Below are positions 13,205 through 26,395 of a stretch of DNA of 64,000 nt, piece by piece (within the stretch, counting starts at the first letter, position 1; each line of letters starts with the position of its first letter). The position numbers and the translations under genes were made by a program. Location: positions 1,999,333-2,063,332 of the forward strand of contig JADCRB010000026.1 of assembly GCA_021464245.1 (NCBI GenBank), given 5' to 3'. The notes under the pieces are model-generated. The model ran no database searches. It was not told the origin of the DNA and saw nothing but the letters and a program-made list of their open reading frames with translations. This DNA is from Carallia brachiata (taxonomy: Eukaryota > Streptophyta > Magnoliopsida > Malpighiales > Rhizophoraceae).

Positions 13205-16200
13205 ATGTACGACCAGGATTTCTTCTTCCCCAGTCTGATTGTTACCAAATCTGAGCCGTCTGATCGTCCTTTCTTGCTCCGCGGCGGTCTCTTCCTCGAG
13301 CACGATCAAAATGCTTGTCCTTCCGTTGTTTCCTTGGTTCCTTCGAGGACTGGTCCCTGTTTCTCGAGCGCATTGAGGTTTGAGAATGATCGGCGGCGGG
13401 GACGACGGAAAGGCCGGCGCAACGGGGGAGGAGGATGTTCCTGTCCGTGAGCTTGTCGATTAAGGGGAGCGAGGAGGGGTTTGTTGGAGAGTCTCGTGAA
13501 GTTTTGGGCCATGAAAAGAATCTGGAAGAGGAAAATCTGGCAGTCCTTCCGGCGGAGGAGGACGAGGAGGAGAGAAGAAGGTGGTTAAAGTGCGGGGATC
13601 AGCTGCTTTCAACACCACCAAACATCTCTGGGCCGGCGCCGTTGCTGCTATGGTCTCAAGGTCTCTGCCCTTGACCTTGTCTCCCTTACCTATTTTAGTC
13701 AATTAATAAGCACATTCCAATCCAATCTCTCACTTTTAAAACTTAATAATTTTGTTTGGAGACAGAACTTTTATAGCTCCTCTGGAGAGGCTGAAGTTGG
13801 AGTATATAGTTCGCGGCGAGCAGAGGAGTCTCTGTGAGCTTATCCAGAGGATCATGGGGACTGAGGGGCTGAAAGGTTTTTGGAAAGGGAATTTTGTCAA
13901 TATTCTCCGCACAGCTCCCTTCAAGTCCATCAATTTCTATGCTTATGATACGTACAGAAATCGGCTCTTAAAATGGTCTGGGAATGAGGAAGCCACTAAC
14001 TGTGAGAGGTTTGTGGCTGGTGCTGCGGCTGGAATTACCGCCACATTGCTTTGCTTGCCTATGGACACTGTAAGTTGCAATATGAACCTGCTTGATCTCA
14101 ACGATTTTCCCGCTTATGTATCCTGTAATTTTGTAAAAACATGTTTGAGTCACACAAAGAGTATCTTGGTGATAACAAAGTAAGATTGCATCATTTAATC
14201 CTTCTCCATGTCTTACGTTATTGAAGCCTTGTGCACCAAGACGCCCTATGTATACTGTAATTCTGTAGTCAGAAGTTGTTAGTCTTGTGCTGTTAATGGT
14301 GTTTGCATCGAAATAACCTACACAAATCATCGTCAGACTAGGAAGTGCATTTTTTTTTGAGTTTCCCTTTTCATACGGTGCAATTTGTAATAGAGGTGCA
14401 AAGAATATCTGACAGATTCTACGTGTTCAAGATTTGTGGCCGAGATTCTGTTGACTTACAGGGAAGCCTGAAGTTCTTTTTTTCTCGGCATGCAACTTTA
14501 GCTACTGTTTTTGAGTTGGTTTAGTTGGTCTCTTAAAGAAAATTCTTATGCATTGCTATAATTCTTTATACCTTTGTTTGTACGACTTCATATTGTGACA
14601 TTGTATTCTAATGTGTAAATTTTTTAAATTTGTGACATAATAACAGGATTCTTTGAAAATGTAGTTTGCTGCAGATTTTTGACATTACTTAGTTGGGTAG
14701 TGAATCATTTTAGGATGGAATTAGAGCCGTGCTTGTTTTTGAATCGCAAAGTGTCAGTTGACTTGCATTTGCACATATTGCATGTTATATATCTGTTTAA
14801 GCACCTGTTACATTCCCTAGTTCACCTTTTCAATCGCTGTCCATCTTATTCCATAGCTTGGTTCCATTTGGCAATTAAAGTGCCTCCTTAACCGTTCAGT
14901 TGTCTTGCTTCAAGTTGGTTATGTAAAAGAAAAGTTATTACAGCAACTGCAGGAAATGTTTTTTTTTTTTTCCTCAAACTACATTACCTCGTTCTTTGCA
15001 TCAGCATAACCAATGTGAATAGTTTTGCTTAATTATTGAATGACAATCTAAACTTCACATTTTACAGATAAGAACAAAAATGGTAGCACCTGGTGGGGAA
15101 GTATTGGGTGGTGTGATTGGCACTTTTCGCCACATGTTCCAGACTGAAGGATTTTTTTCTCTTTATAAGGGTTTACTGCCATCGATACTGAGCATGGCAC
15201 CTTCAGGTGCAGTTTACTATGGTGTTTATGATATACTGAAGTCAGCTTACCTCCGTTCACCTGAGGGGAGGAAGAGAATTCAAAATTTGAAGGAACAAGG
15301 CGAGAAATTGAATGTGTTGGAACAATTGGAGTTGGGTCCCACGAGAACATTGCTTTATGGGGCAATTGCTGGTTGTTGCTCAGAAGCTGCTACATATCCA
15401 TTTGAAGTTGTCAGGAGACACCTTCAAATGCAAGTCCGAGCAACAAAGATGACTGCATTGGCAACCTGCATGAAGATAGTTGAACGGGGAGGTATTCCTG
15501 CTCTCTATGCAGGATTAGTTCCGAGTTTACTGCAGGTATGATGCATGTATCTTGTTCATGCAATATTCTGTTTTATGATTTGTGTGTATTTGTGTGTGTT
15601 TTGGAGTATATTGATGCACCACTGCATTGAATTCTGTGATACCGACAATAGCAATGTTATAATGGTGGAGTCATTACACTTAGGCTCTCTGCAGGCTAAA
15701 TCCTTGCAGTATAAACACCTGGAAAGTGGAAAGAAAAAGAAATGGATAAAGAAGACAAAATGCAGATGCAATGATCATATTGATAGGCACCTAGAAGTGT
15801 TGATTAAAATAGATTCAAACTGTGGACCGTAGTTATTTGTTTCTGTATATCTGAAATCAAGCCAGAGAAACAATGTAAATATGATAGATAGTTAAATATT
15901 CGTGGGGAAGTTTAATCCTTCGGCTTAAAGCGTTAAACTTGCTGCAGTGAGTCTGGTCATCTGTGTTTATGTGAGATCTTACAGGACTGCAAATGAAACT
16001 TTGAAGAGGTAAGAATTTGGTCCATTTAGAGATTCTGAGTGATGAATTGCCATGCTTACTTCAACGAAAAACCAAAACTTGAACTAGAAGAGGGACTTCT
16101 GATTAGCTTTGCATACTTGGCTATTCCAAGACCCCAACTCCCAAATTTTGTGTTTACCACTTTGCTCTCTCCCCGTTGTTTTTCTTCATGAACCTAAAAA

Positions 16201-16470
16201 CATTTTGACTGGCTGACCAGTGGATCTTGATGACTGTCTGCTCTCTGTATTCTAGTGCCTTTTTTTTTTGTTTAATTCGGTCACAACCGGACCCTGGTTT
16301 TCAGTCGGCTTTTGGCTGTCCAAATCTGTGTGTACAATTCGAGCATAGTTTCTACATTCTATCATGTTCCAGCTGTTTAATCCATTGACCTGCAGGTTTT
16401 GCCATCGGCTGCTATAAGCTACTTCGTATACGAGTTCATGAAGATAGTGCTCAAAGTGGAGTCCAGTTAG
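13205..16470 (+). CDS. BTL3: Mitochondrial carrier, BTL3-like adenine nucleotide transporter
   Basis: Member of the mitochondrial carrier family, inner-membrane or plastid-envelope transporters with six helices in three repeats. The closest match I recognise is the BTL3 'probable mitochondrial adenine nucleotide transporter' subgroup; the substrate is inferred. Exons: 13205-13660, 13766-14069, 15068-15535, 16396-16470, all with GT-AG introns. The three carrier signatures are visible: PLERLK (exon 2), PMDTIR (across exons 2/3), PFEVVR (exon 3). The C-terminus is VLPSAAISYFVYEFMKIVLK. Exon 1 begins MYDQDFFFPS and ends VKVRGSAAFNTTKHLWAG, but connecting them needs two frame changes, near 13433 (G-rich run) and near 13572. 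The spliced length is 1303 nt, two short of a multiple of three, which fits two missing single bases. Corrected length would be about 434 residues, normal for this group. Sequencing error or early decay are both possible; exons 2-4 are intact. Confidence 0.88.
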
Positions 16471-16777
16471 ACATTGGTAGAATAAACTTAAAGCACAGCC
16501 AATGTTCTGCAAGGTGAAGGTAATGATGTTTTAGTTGTTTTGCCGAGTGGAACTGGGGCTGTTGCTCAATTGTTATTGTCTGACATAATCTTCCAATTTC
16601 CTTCATCCTTTCCCCGGAATATTTGCGAGCGCAAGCGAAAGGGAAATTTACAGTTAAATTCGAAATGACACAATAAGCGTTTCATGAACACTTTTGCAAA
16701 GTGTGGGCTGTATAGATTATCATGGGTTCACTCGGTCCATCATTTTAAACAGGCTGCCTTAAATTAAAGAGCAGCTT

Positions 16778-16917
16778 GAGGGCGTGCTTTAGCTCTATTG
16801 GTGTGAAGCTGCTTCCACCATGTATGCGGGGGTTTGAATTCCTGCCCGCTGCTACTCACACCTTCTCTCTCTCCAATCAACTGGAATCTAGCTCCCAAAA
16901 TGAAAAAAAAAAAAAAA
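16778..16917 (+). mobile_element. tRNA-derived SINE
   Basis: It has an internal RNA polymerase III promoter: A-box-like TAGCTCTATTGG (16790-16801) and B-box-like GGTTTGAATTCC (16831-16842) with normal spacing, then a short body and a poly(A) tail (about 16903-16917). Flanks carry a near-perfect target duplication: AGAGCAGCTT before (16768-16777) and AGAGCAGTTC after the tail. It lies about 300 bp downstream of the carrier-gene stop codon. Confidence 0.75.
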
Positions 16918-19849
16918 GAGCAGTTCAATATTTGACTTTGGCAAGAACTTCCTTTTGATTTTTCTTTTTTATTTTATTTCCCCCATTTTGGTGAAGAAAA
17001 GGGACAATTCTTCCCCAAGTGGGAAAAACCAAGAGCAACAAAAATAATTTGCTTATTGCTTTTATGGCATTAAAAAAAATAATCGTTCTGGATGACTCAA
17101 CATGATATAGTAACTATTGTAATTGAGATATAATTTCTCATGAATAAAAAGGGCAATTATACACAACCATAATTATTTTCATAAATATACTACCTACATT
17201 AACTAATGACTTCAAAATTTCTTGTTTCAATTTCATTACAGTTCAAGTATGATAATGAAAACTTTTATATTAATTAGTGTAACAATTCTAGCTAGAAATT
17301 TAATTTTTTTAGCACAAAAACTGGAAATTTAATTTACTCGAACAGGATCTAACACATTACATTTTACTCAATTTAAATCACATACATCTAAAATCAGCGC
17401 AATCCAGAGGCTATATTCTAATTTATAATAATTTTCAAAGACACGCTATTATTTATTAAGTAGATCTGTTGCATTATTGATAAATGCGTAAAAGATTTAC
17501 TTTTCACTTCCTTAAACTGTCATTAGCTTGCAAAGACTAAAACATCTAAAATAAAAAAAGATTATTATTACCTTAGCTCATAATTATTATTTTATTATTT
17601 TCAATGATGATTTTATAAATAATCAAATTATTTTCACTTTTTTTAGTGAGTCGTCACAATTACTCAATAACAACATACCATTGCATGATGCTAGTGTAGA
17701 CTAATGAGAATCATGATTCATTAACTTCTAATCAATAAGTATCAAGATTCTAAAGTTCTATTTTTGGTCTTTTGGTCCTGAAAAACTTTGAATGAGTAGG
17801 TTATAGAACTATCCCAACAAAGAAGGAGAGGGCTTATCATGCTTTAATAAAGTCATAATTTTATACTTAATTACGGTGAATTACATGAATGTTTTCTCCT
17901 AGTTTTGTTTCATTGTGATCTGAGGTTGATATGAGATAAGATTATTTTAAATCTTTCTTAACCAAAATTTCTAATCTAGTCAATAACATTGGTGCAAAAC
18001 ATTTATTATTCATTTTGATCTTGCCATCGCTTGTTTTGTTTGTCGCTCTTGATTGGTGTTTTCAGGCTAATGTTTGGCTATATACACCTACGGGTGTACT
18101 TTATCTGATTTTAATAAGGTATCCGTAAATACATTAAAAAATAATAACAATAATAAAGAAACTGAATTCCAATCAGAAATATTAATATAAATTCATTTCA
18201 ACACCGTTAATGTTTTTATTTGTTTGTTAGTATTAAGGTTTGAATTTTAATGACTGAAGTCTGAAAATAATACTCTGTTTAAAGTTGAAAAACAGATGAA
18301 AAAGAAAAAAAGAGAGAGAAAGTAATAAACAAACAAAAAAAATAATTTTTTAATAAATTATTTAAATAAATGAGAAAAAAATAATAATAATACTCACAAG
18401 ACGAAATTATCTATTTTGTTCTCTCTCTTCTGCTTCGGTTGGTGACAAAACGTCTGGTGAAGGCAATTTCTTTTTTTTTTTTTTTTTTGAGAATAGAGGG
18501 CAATTTCTGAATTTCGTTACTACAATCTGTTTTTGGCAACTTTTCCACTGTTTAGTGAGAAAGTTTCAGCGCGGGCCCACAACTTGTTTTTCACAACTTT
18601 CACACGATTTTCTCGTTCTTGATCACCAAAACGATCAATTATTCCAATCATTCCATTTTTTCATTCTAATCTTTTTCCTTCATCCCTCTCTCTCACACTC
18701 CGAAAAAAGAGTGTTAGAGCTTAACAATTTTATTGTCTCAGATAATGTGATTAATTGCTTAATATACTATTTTAATATGACTTTAAAATCAAAGTCTTTT
18801 GTCTGCTCTAAATAATATTATTTAATGGACGATAACTTTTTGGATTTTTTGAGCTGATGAGATACAATTGACCATTCTTTTAGATGGGCTGATCCAGACC
18901 ATCGTCGGTGGCCGAGTGAGGTGAAGCATTGCGATTGATGATCAGCCATGTTGCTCGTTAAGGGTCAACTCTATTGGACCGGAGGCGGCGCTGCCATTTT
19001 GAAAAGACAAGACGTCCCTAATTACTATTTAGTCCTCAATAATTCTATTTCTAAGGAACAATTTTTGACTAACTAATGTTGTTTATTTAGCATAATCCGT
19101 ATTTGAAATAATTATACTGAAGTTTTCTTATTTTGGTTTTTTTACATGGCAATTGGGAAAAGAGACAAAAAGCAAAAAAACATATACAAAATGATTAATT
19201 GGGAAAAGATATAAGGTCTCTTACCAAGCGAGAGTTAGGCTGTAAAATAATTAATTTATCATGAATATGTAATTTTTGTGTAAACTAAGTTACAAAATTA
19301 GAAAAATCGCAGCGTCTTTCTATACGTGCTTATATGGTTTTATGATGTGTTGTTCTTTCGTAACATTTCAAGTGTTTTTTTTTTTTTTTTACACAAAAGC
19401 GAATGGTTATTACAATTTTGATCGCTATAAGTGCAAACAGATACGGCATAATACATTTTGTTAGACACGTCTACCTCGCAATGTAAAATGATTTGTCGTT
19501 TGTTTGGTTGTTTTATTATAATGACATTTGGCTCAAGTTTCACTACCTTCGACTTTTTAGGATTTTTCACAAGACGGTCATGCAAAGAAAAAAAAAAAGT
19601 TGCATGAGAAACTGGAAAGTTATATGAACATGGTCAATCCTAATTATACAATATAACGTGAAAGTGAAATGTAATGCAATCGTTATGTAATGTCAATGCA
19701 GGTAAATTAACACGAAATAGATACTTACTAATATATTATATTATAGTAATTGTTAATTATATATTTTTAATTTTTAATTCATAATTTTAATTAAGTATAA
19801 AAATTACCAATATGTAAGCAACAATCATTATCTTTTTTTTTTTTTTTAC
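16918..19849. other. Intergenic region, no gene seen
   Basis: AT-rich DNA. Moderately complex patches at about 18420-18720 and 18890-19010 contain no exon or RNA gene I can recognise. The frames at 18555-18815, 19276-19464 and 19340-19585 look like chance open frames (low complexity, F/K/N-rich). Confidence 0.5.
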
Positions 19850-19864
19850 ATCATGGATCTGTTT

Positions 19865-20192
19865 GACTACTTGAAATGATAAATTGGTAGTAACTCGCGT
19901 GTTTCTCCACACTTGATTTAGGTTTGAATCTTACGGGCATTCTTGTGAGACTTTGACGTCCGCAATTGTCCGGTTTAACTATAACCTGCACGCCTTCAAT
20001 TCAAGATTTATAAATATTGTTTGATTAACTTACAAAAATTTTGTTTGAATTTAATAGTATTCACACGATGGTGTATCATTTTTTATAAATTAAATTAAAT
20101 AAAATATACAAAATAATACTTTAACTTTAACTTACAGGATTGGATAACTAATATAATTACAATGAATCTTTTCTTTCGTTAAAAAAAAAAAA
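19865..20192 (+). mobile_element. tRNA-like SINE with 15-bp TSD, upstream of GST copy 1
   Basis: It is flanked by a perfect direct repeat ATCATGGATCTGTTT (19850-19864 and 20193-20207). A-box-like ATAAATTGGTAGTAAC lies near 19880 and B-box-like GGTTTGAATCTT at 19921-19932. It ends in a poly(A) run just before the right repeat. A related but diverged copy ending in the same GATCTGTTT flank lies at about 22630-23068, upstream of GST copy 2, so the element is part of, or close to the edge of, the GST duplication. Confidence 0.75.
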
Positions 20193-20560
20193 ATCATGGA
20201 TCTGTTTCTGGCGTCAATTTTTTAAGTTAATGTAATGGAGCTCGATAATTAAAAAAAAAAAAAAACGCGTGCAGCTGCCTTGTTTGACCACGACCTCCTG
20301 GGCATGAGTGCCGGGAGAAGCACGCTTCAAAGATGGGCGCCACTCTACAAAGATGTAATCTATGCTATATAAAAAATATATAATTAATTAATAAAAATAA
20401 TTATATAATTTAATTTTTTTAAATTTAATATATAATATATAAATTAATAATTTATATTTATATATATTAATTTTATATTTATTATTGTATCTTAATTTAA
20501 TTTTTTCCTTAAAAAATTTTAACTTTGACTGAATTAATGTTTGACATTAGACGGACAGCA

Positions 20561-20577
20561 TGACGCAAGCAATGACA
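20561..20577 (+). promoter_or_regulatory. as-1-like element of GST copy 1
   Basis: TGACG, 7-nt spacer, then TGACA forms the tandem TGAC layout of the as-1/ocs element. This element binds TGA-type bZIP factors and drives xenobiotic-, auxin- and salicylate-induced expression of tau GST genes. It sits about 150 bp before the start codon and recurs at the same relative place in copy 2. Function is inferred from the motif and from known GST promoters. Confidence 0.65.
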
Positions 20578-20584
20578 AACGTGA

Positions 20585-21588
<1,004 letters not shown>

Positions 21589-22173
21589 GAGACCATTGTT
21601 GCCTGAGATAGCACCACTGAAACATTTTAAATGTTACTCTCATCAGTTTGGCATATTTCTCTTTAGTTGTTTTTAAATAGAAGCATATGTTATGTCTTTG
21701 TATCAATTCTCCAGCATTTGCTGCTTTGGGTGCTCAATATCTATGAAGTTTTTGTTACAATTCTTCTTCTTCTTCTTCATAATTGATTTGTTTGTCGAGA
21801 TTTATAGTTACAACCAATCTTTTTGTCAACTATATGTCTCCTAAACAAATCAATCAGCGTTGGATTGTATTCCTTCTAACCAATTCAAGTGCCAATTAAT
21901 AAGGAAGAAAGCACTCAAAGGCTCACAATTCAAAATTTCAAATAATTGAGCACCAAATGGAATGGTACTTCATCAAAGCATCAATAAAAGTTTCCATCAA
22001 AAGCTCTAATGTATCTCGGCATCCCGCATTTTATGATTAATCTGTGGGTAACTGGGTATTAATTTTATTACAAACTTGTATGTGCAACACATATATTTAA
22101 AAAAAAATTGAAGTTCAAATTTTACTTGACGCTTATCCTTTTTTTTTTTTTTTCACCGTTAGGATATCAGTTA

Positions 22174-22416
22174 GGAAAAAAGTAAGTGGCCGGGAAGAGA
22201 GAGACGCGGAAAAGACAGGAAAATTCTTTTGTGCAACTAACTAGTTTTTTTGTGCAACGAGATGTCAAATTTGTGCAACAAAATTTGAAAGTATTTTTCA
22301 CCTATTTTTTTGTTGCACAAATTCAGCGTCTCGTTGCACAAAAAAAAACTTGGTTGCACAAAAAAAAATTTTCGGTCTGCTCTGCGTCTTATTTTCTTGT
22401 CCACGTAACAATACTC
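22174..22416. mobile_element. Mutator-like MITE, 9-bp TSD, in GST copy 1 flank
   Basis: A 243-bp palindromic element flanked by perfect TATCAGTTA (22165-22173 and 22417-22425). The arms are imperfect inverted repeats of about 100 bp. They carry repeats of TTTGTGCAAC on the left and the inverse GTTGCACAAA on the right, about six in all. The corresponding flank of GST copy 2 (about 24965-24990) lacks it, so it inserted after the GST duplication. It has no coding capacity; the frame 22186-22431 is a by-product of the palindrome. Confidence 0.75.
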
Positions 22417-22629
22417 TATCAGTTACGATGAATCCAAAAAAAAAAAAAAGCCACGCACACTTATACTTAAAAGCTAATTCCTGTAAAAGTGTAGCCCCAA
22501 AGTATATGCGTGATATGTGTAGACTCGATTTACTTTTTTTTTTTTTTTTTTTTTTTGACCTTTAATGCTCTGGCCTTTCATATCATATATAAATTTTTTT
22601 TCACTAAAATAAATAAATAAATATTATTA

Positions 22630-23068
22630 AAGGTGATAATTTAGTAGTGATTTGATATTTTTTTTAAAATTTAATTCAAATTTAAGTTTCAACACAAGTG
22701 TTGGAAGTAACACTAGTCCCCATTGCTTATCAAGTTTGCAGCGCTGTACTAGTTCTAAATTTATTAATATCATGATCAATTTGGAGAGAATTACATTAAA
22801 ATTTAATAATATTCAAAGTGTGGATCTATTCTTTTGACTTTTAAAATCATTTGGTTTGACCGTGATCTGCACTCTCCTAATTAAACACTTGTTAATATTG
22901 TCCAGTCTATTTAGGAAAAGTTTTTTCAAGTTTAATAATATTTGAGTAGTAAGTATTTTCTTATAAATTAAATTTAAAGAGACGTATAAATAAAAAATAT
23001 TTTAATTTTAATTTATAAATCTGATAATTGAGATAATTGTTATAAATTTATTTTATTGTTAAAAAAAT
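22630..23068 (+). mobile_element. Diverged SINE-like copy upstream of GST copy 2
   Basis: The 3' part aligns with the SINE at 19865-20192: AAATTAAAT-type stretch, TATTTTAATTTTAATTTA, then a T/A-rich tail followed by ATTATTGATCTGTTT, the counterpart of that SINE's 15-bp target repeat. An A-box-like GATAATTTAGTAGTGA lies near 22634. The left flank does not match the other SINE's left flank, so the duplication probably began within or at this element. Confidence 0.5.
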
Positions 23069-23421
23069 TATTGATCTGTTTCTAGCGTCAATTTTTTTAA
23101 ATAATGGAGCCTAAAAAAAAAAAAAAAAAAAAAAGGTGCGCAGTTGCCTTCTTTGACCATGAAGTCTTCGGCGGAAGTGGCAGGAGAAGAGGCTTCAAAG
23201 ATGGACATTACTATAAAAGAATGCAATTTTAATTTGGTAGGGGAGATATTATTAATTTAATAATTTATTTATTTTATTTTTAAAATTTTTAAAATTTTTT
23301 ATAATTTAATAATTAATATATATATATATATTAATTTTTTATCAATTATTACATATTTGTGTATTTTTTTTTCAAAAATTTTAACTGTCACTGTATTGGT
23401 GTTGACTTTAGAGGGATAGCA

Positions 23422-23438
23422 TGACGCAAGCACTGACA
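23422..23438 (+). promoter_or_regulatory. as-1-like element of GST copy 2
   Basis: TGACG, 7-nt spacer, TGACA, about 135 bp before the start codon and in the same place as in copy 1. TGA-type bZIP binding and stress or auxin induction are inferred from known tau GST promoters. Confidence 0.65.
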
Positions 23439-23481
23439 GAAGTGATAGAACTGTGTAGGCCCATTTTTGAGAAGAGGCCCA

Positions 23482-23490
23482 TATATAAAA
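23482..23490 (+). promoter_or_regulatory. TATA box of GST copy 2
   Basis: TATATAAAA sits 83-91 bp before the start codon and about 45 bp after the as-1-like element, followed by GCTGCAAAC, which is shared with copy 1. Copy 1 lacks this TATA sequence at the same point. Confidence 0.65.
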
Positions 23491-23569
23491 GCTGCAAACA
23501 AGAACATTTTGCTTACTACACACCTCATTGAGCTCAGAACAAGCCACTTTTATTGTATTGCAAATATAA

Positions 23570-24381
<812 letters not shown>

Positions 24382-25051
24382 TTGGGGGTCCAGTAAGAGA
24401 CCATTGTTGCCTGGGATAGCACCTCTGAAATATATTACATTGTACTCTCTTCAGTTTGGCATATTTCTCTTTTGTTGTTTTAAATAGAAGCATATGTTAT
24501 GTCCTTGTATCAATTCTCCAGCATTTGCTGCTTTGGGTGCTCAATATCTATGAAGTTTTTATTATAATTCTTCTTCTTCTTCTTCATAATTGATTTGTTT
24601 GTCGAGATTTATAGTTACAACCAATCTTTTTGTCAACTATATGTCTCCTAAACAAATCAATCAGCGTTAGATTGTATTCCTTTCGAATCAATTCAAGTAT
24701 CAATTAATAAGGAAGAAAGCACTCAAAGGCTCACAATTCAAAAAAAAAAAATAATAATAATCGAGCACCAAATGGAATGGTATTTCATCAAAGCATCAAT
24801 AAAAGTTTCCATCAAAAGTTTTAATATATCTATGTATCTCACATTTTATGACTAATCTACAAGCATTAATTTTATTACAAACTTATACGTACAACACACA
24901 TTTAAAACAAAAATATGCTTGGAGTTTAAACTTTAGATATGACAATTACCTTCTTTTTCTTCTTACTGTTGAGCTTCAAATGGACCTAAGAAAAAACACA
25001 CACACATACTTAAAAGCTAATTTCTGTAAACAAGTAGTTCAAAGTATATGT

Positions 25052-25210
25052 TAAGAGTCTTTTAGAGATAGTTTAGTAGTTAAATTTTAAATTTTTATTC
25101 TACAAATTTTGGATTCAAATCTTAAGAAGGAGATGTGAGATTTATGGGAGGAGAGAGTCATCCTATTATATAACTTATAATAAATGAACCTACAAATTAA
25201 CCAAAAAAAA
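25052..25210 (+). mobile_element. tRNA-like SINE in GST copy 2 flank
   Basis: It is flanked by a perfect AAAGTATATGT repeat (25041-25051 and 25211-25221). A-box-like ATAGTTTAGTAGTTAA is at 25068-25083 and B-box-like GGATTCAAATCTTA at 25111-25124. It ends in an A-rich tail. The equivalent place in GST copy 1 (about 22499-22515) has the flanking AAAGTATATG without the insert, so this SINE arrived after the duplication. Confidence 0.75.
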
Positions 25211-25319
25211 AAAGTATATGTGTAGATGCAGTTAAGTTTTATTTTTTGACCCTGCCTAACAAAAAAAAAAAAATTTATTTTTTGACCTTTATTCCTATGG
25301 CTTTGCATCTTCAATCATA

Positions 25320-26395
25320 TGAGACTAGAACTGATTACATTGGTGATAAATAAAAGCTCTTGCCAGTAAATAAATAGATTATAAGTTGTGCAATTTTGCA
25401 TTGGTCACTTAACCATGAGTTCTGTATTTCTTGTTAACTCTCTTTTGCACTTGTCCTTTGTTTTTTCTTTTTTCCACTTTTCGCTTGGTATCATATTTTG
25501 CTATTGTGTAGTGAAATTGGTAGCCTAATCAAAGACATTCCCACTGCAGCAGCCTTCCACAAAGTTGAGTAGAATACAAGATACCAAGTGGAGAAAATTC
25601 CAAACCATTGCGGGATGATTTTGTCCGACTTAGCAAAAACGCAATCTAATTGTCTACAATCAGAAACAGATCCACATTAGGAAAACTGGACACTCTTTTG
25701 TCCTTCCATGGCTTACGGGGACAAAACTCCAACCCCACACGGCATTTTCAAGGGAAGAAAAACAGAATCACCGTCCATGCTCTGACAGAAATCCTAAAGA
25801 ATTATTATGGAGGATTCATGCTTGAAGAGAATTCATTTCGTACTTGCCATAACAATTACATGTCAGCGTACCGCGCAAAACTCCTAATTTTGTAGAGTTT
25901 GTGAATTCTTTTGTTTTTGCAATGAAGCTGTTTTGCTACTCAAATAAGTGACCAATAGGCCACAATAGAGTGACCTTTCCTGTTACGCAAAGATTCACTG
26001 TAAAGATGTGCAAGTAATTCAATACTATGATAATTCTTTGGAAAATTCCAACTGTGCTGCATCGGCAAGTTAATTTAAGCAGTCTACACCAAGAAAAGTA
26101 CTGAGTACAAACCATCCTGTGAATGTTCTCTCACACAATATACGCTGCCTCTTATTCTTGAAAAAAGAAAAAGGACAGTGTTTCCACCATCCGCTGTACA
26201 ACCAAGTATACAACTTCTTCACAACGCATTCATCGCCATTAGAAATATGGATATATAACAGCTCTTCCAACTGCCGCGCAGGGGGTGGGGGTTGTGGTGG
26301 GGGGGACAGGGAAAAGAAAAACAATCACAGAAAGGAAAGATGAGTCCAATCCAAAATGATTATAAGTGCCTACCAGCAAAACCAAGCCCCACCTC
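25320..26395. other. Intergenic region and UBP 3' flank
   Basis: The last 50-100 bp next to the UBP stop codon are probably its 3' UTR on the minus strand. A G-rich run lies at about 26281-26306. The frame 25650-25895 matches nothing I know and has no splice or promoter support. Confidence 0.45.

Noticed and set aside
13968..14330. 120-codon minus-strand frame
   Set aside because: Antisense to exon 2 and intron 2 of the carrier gene; a shadow of real coding sequence.
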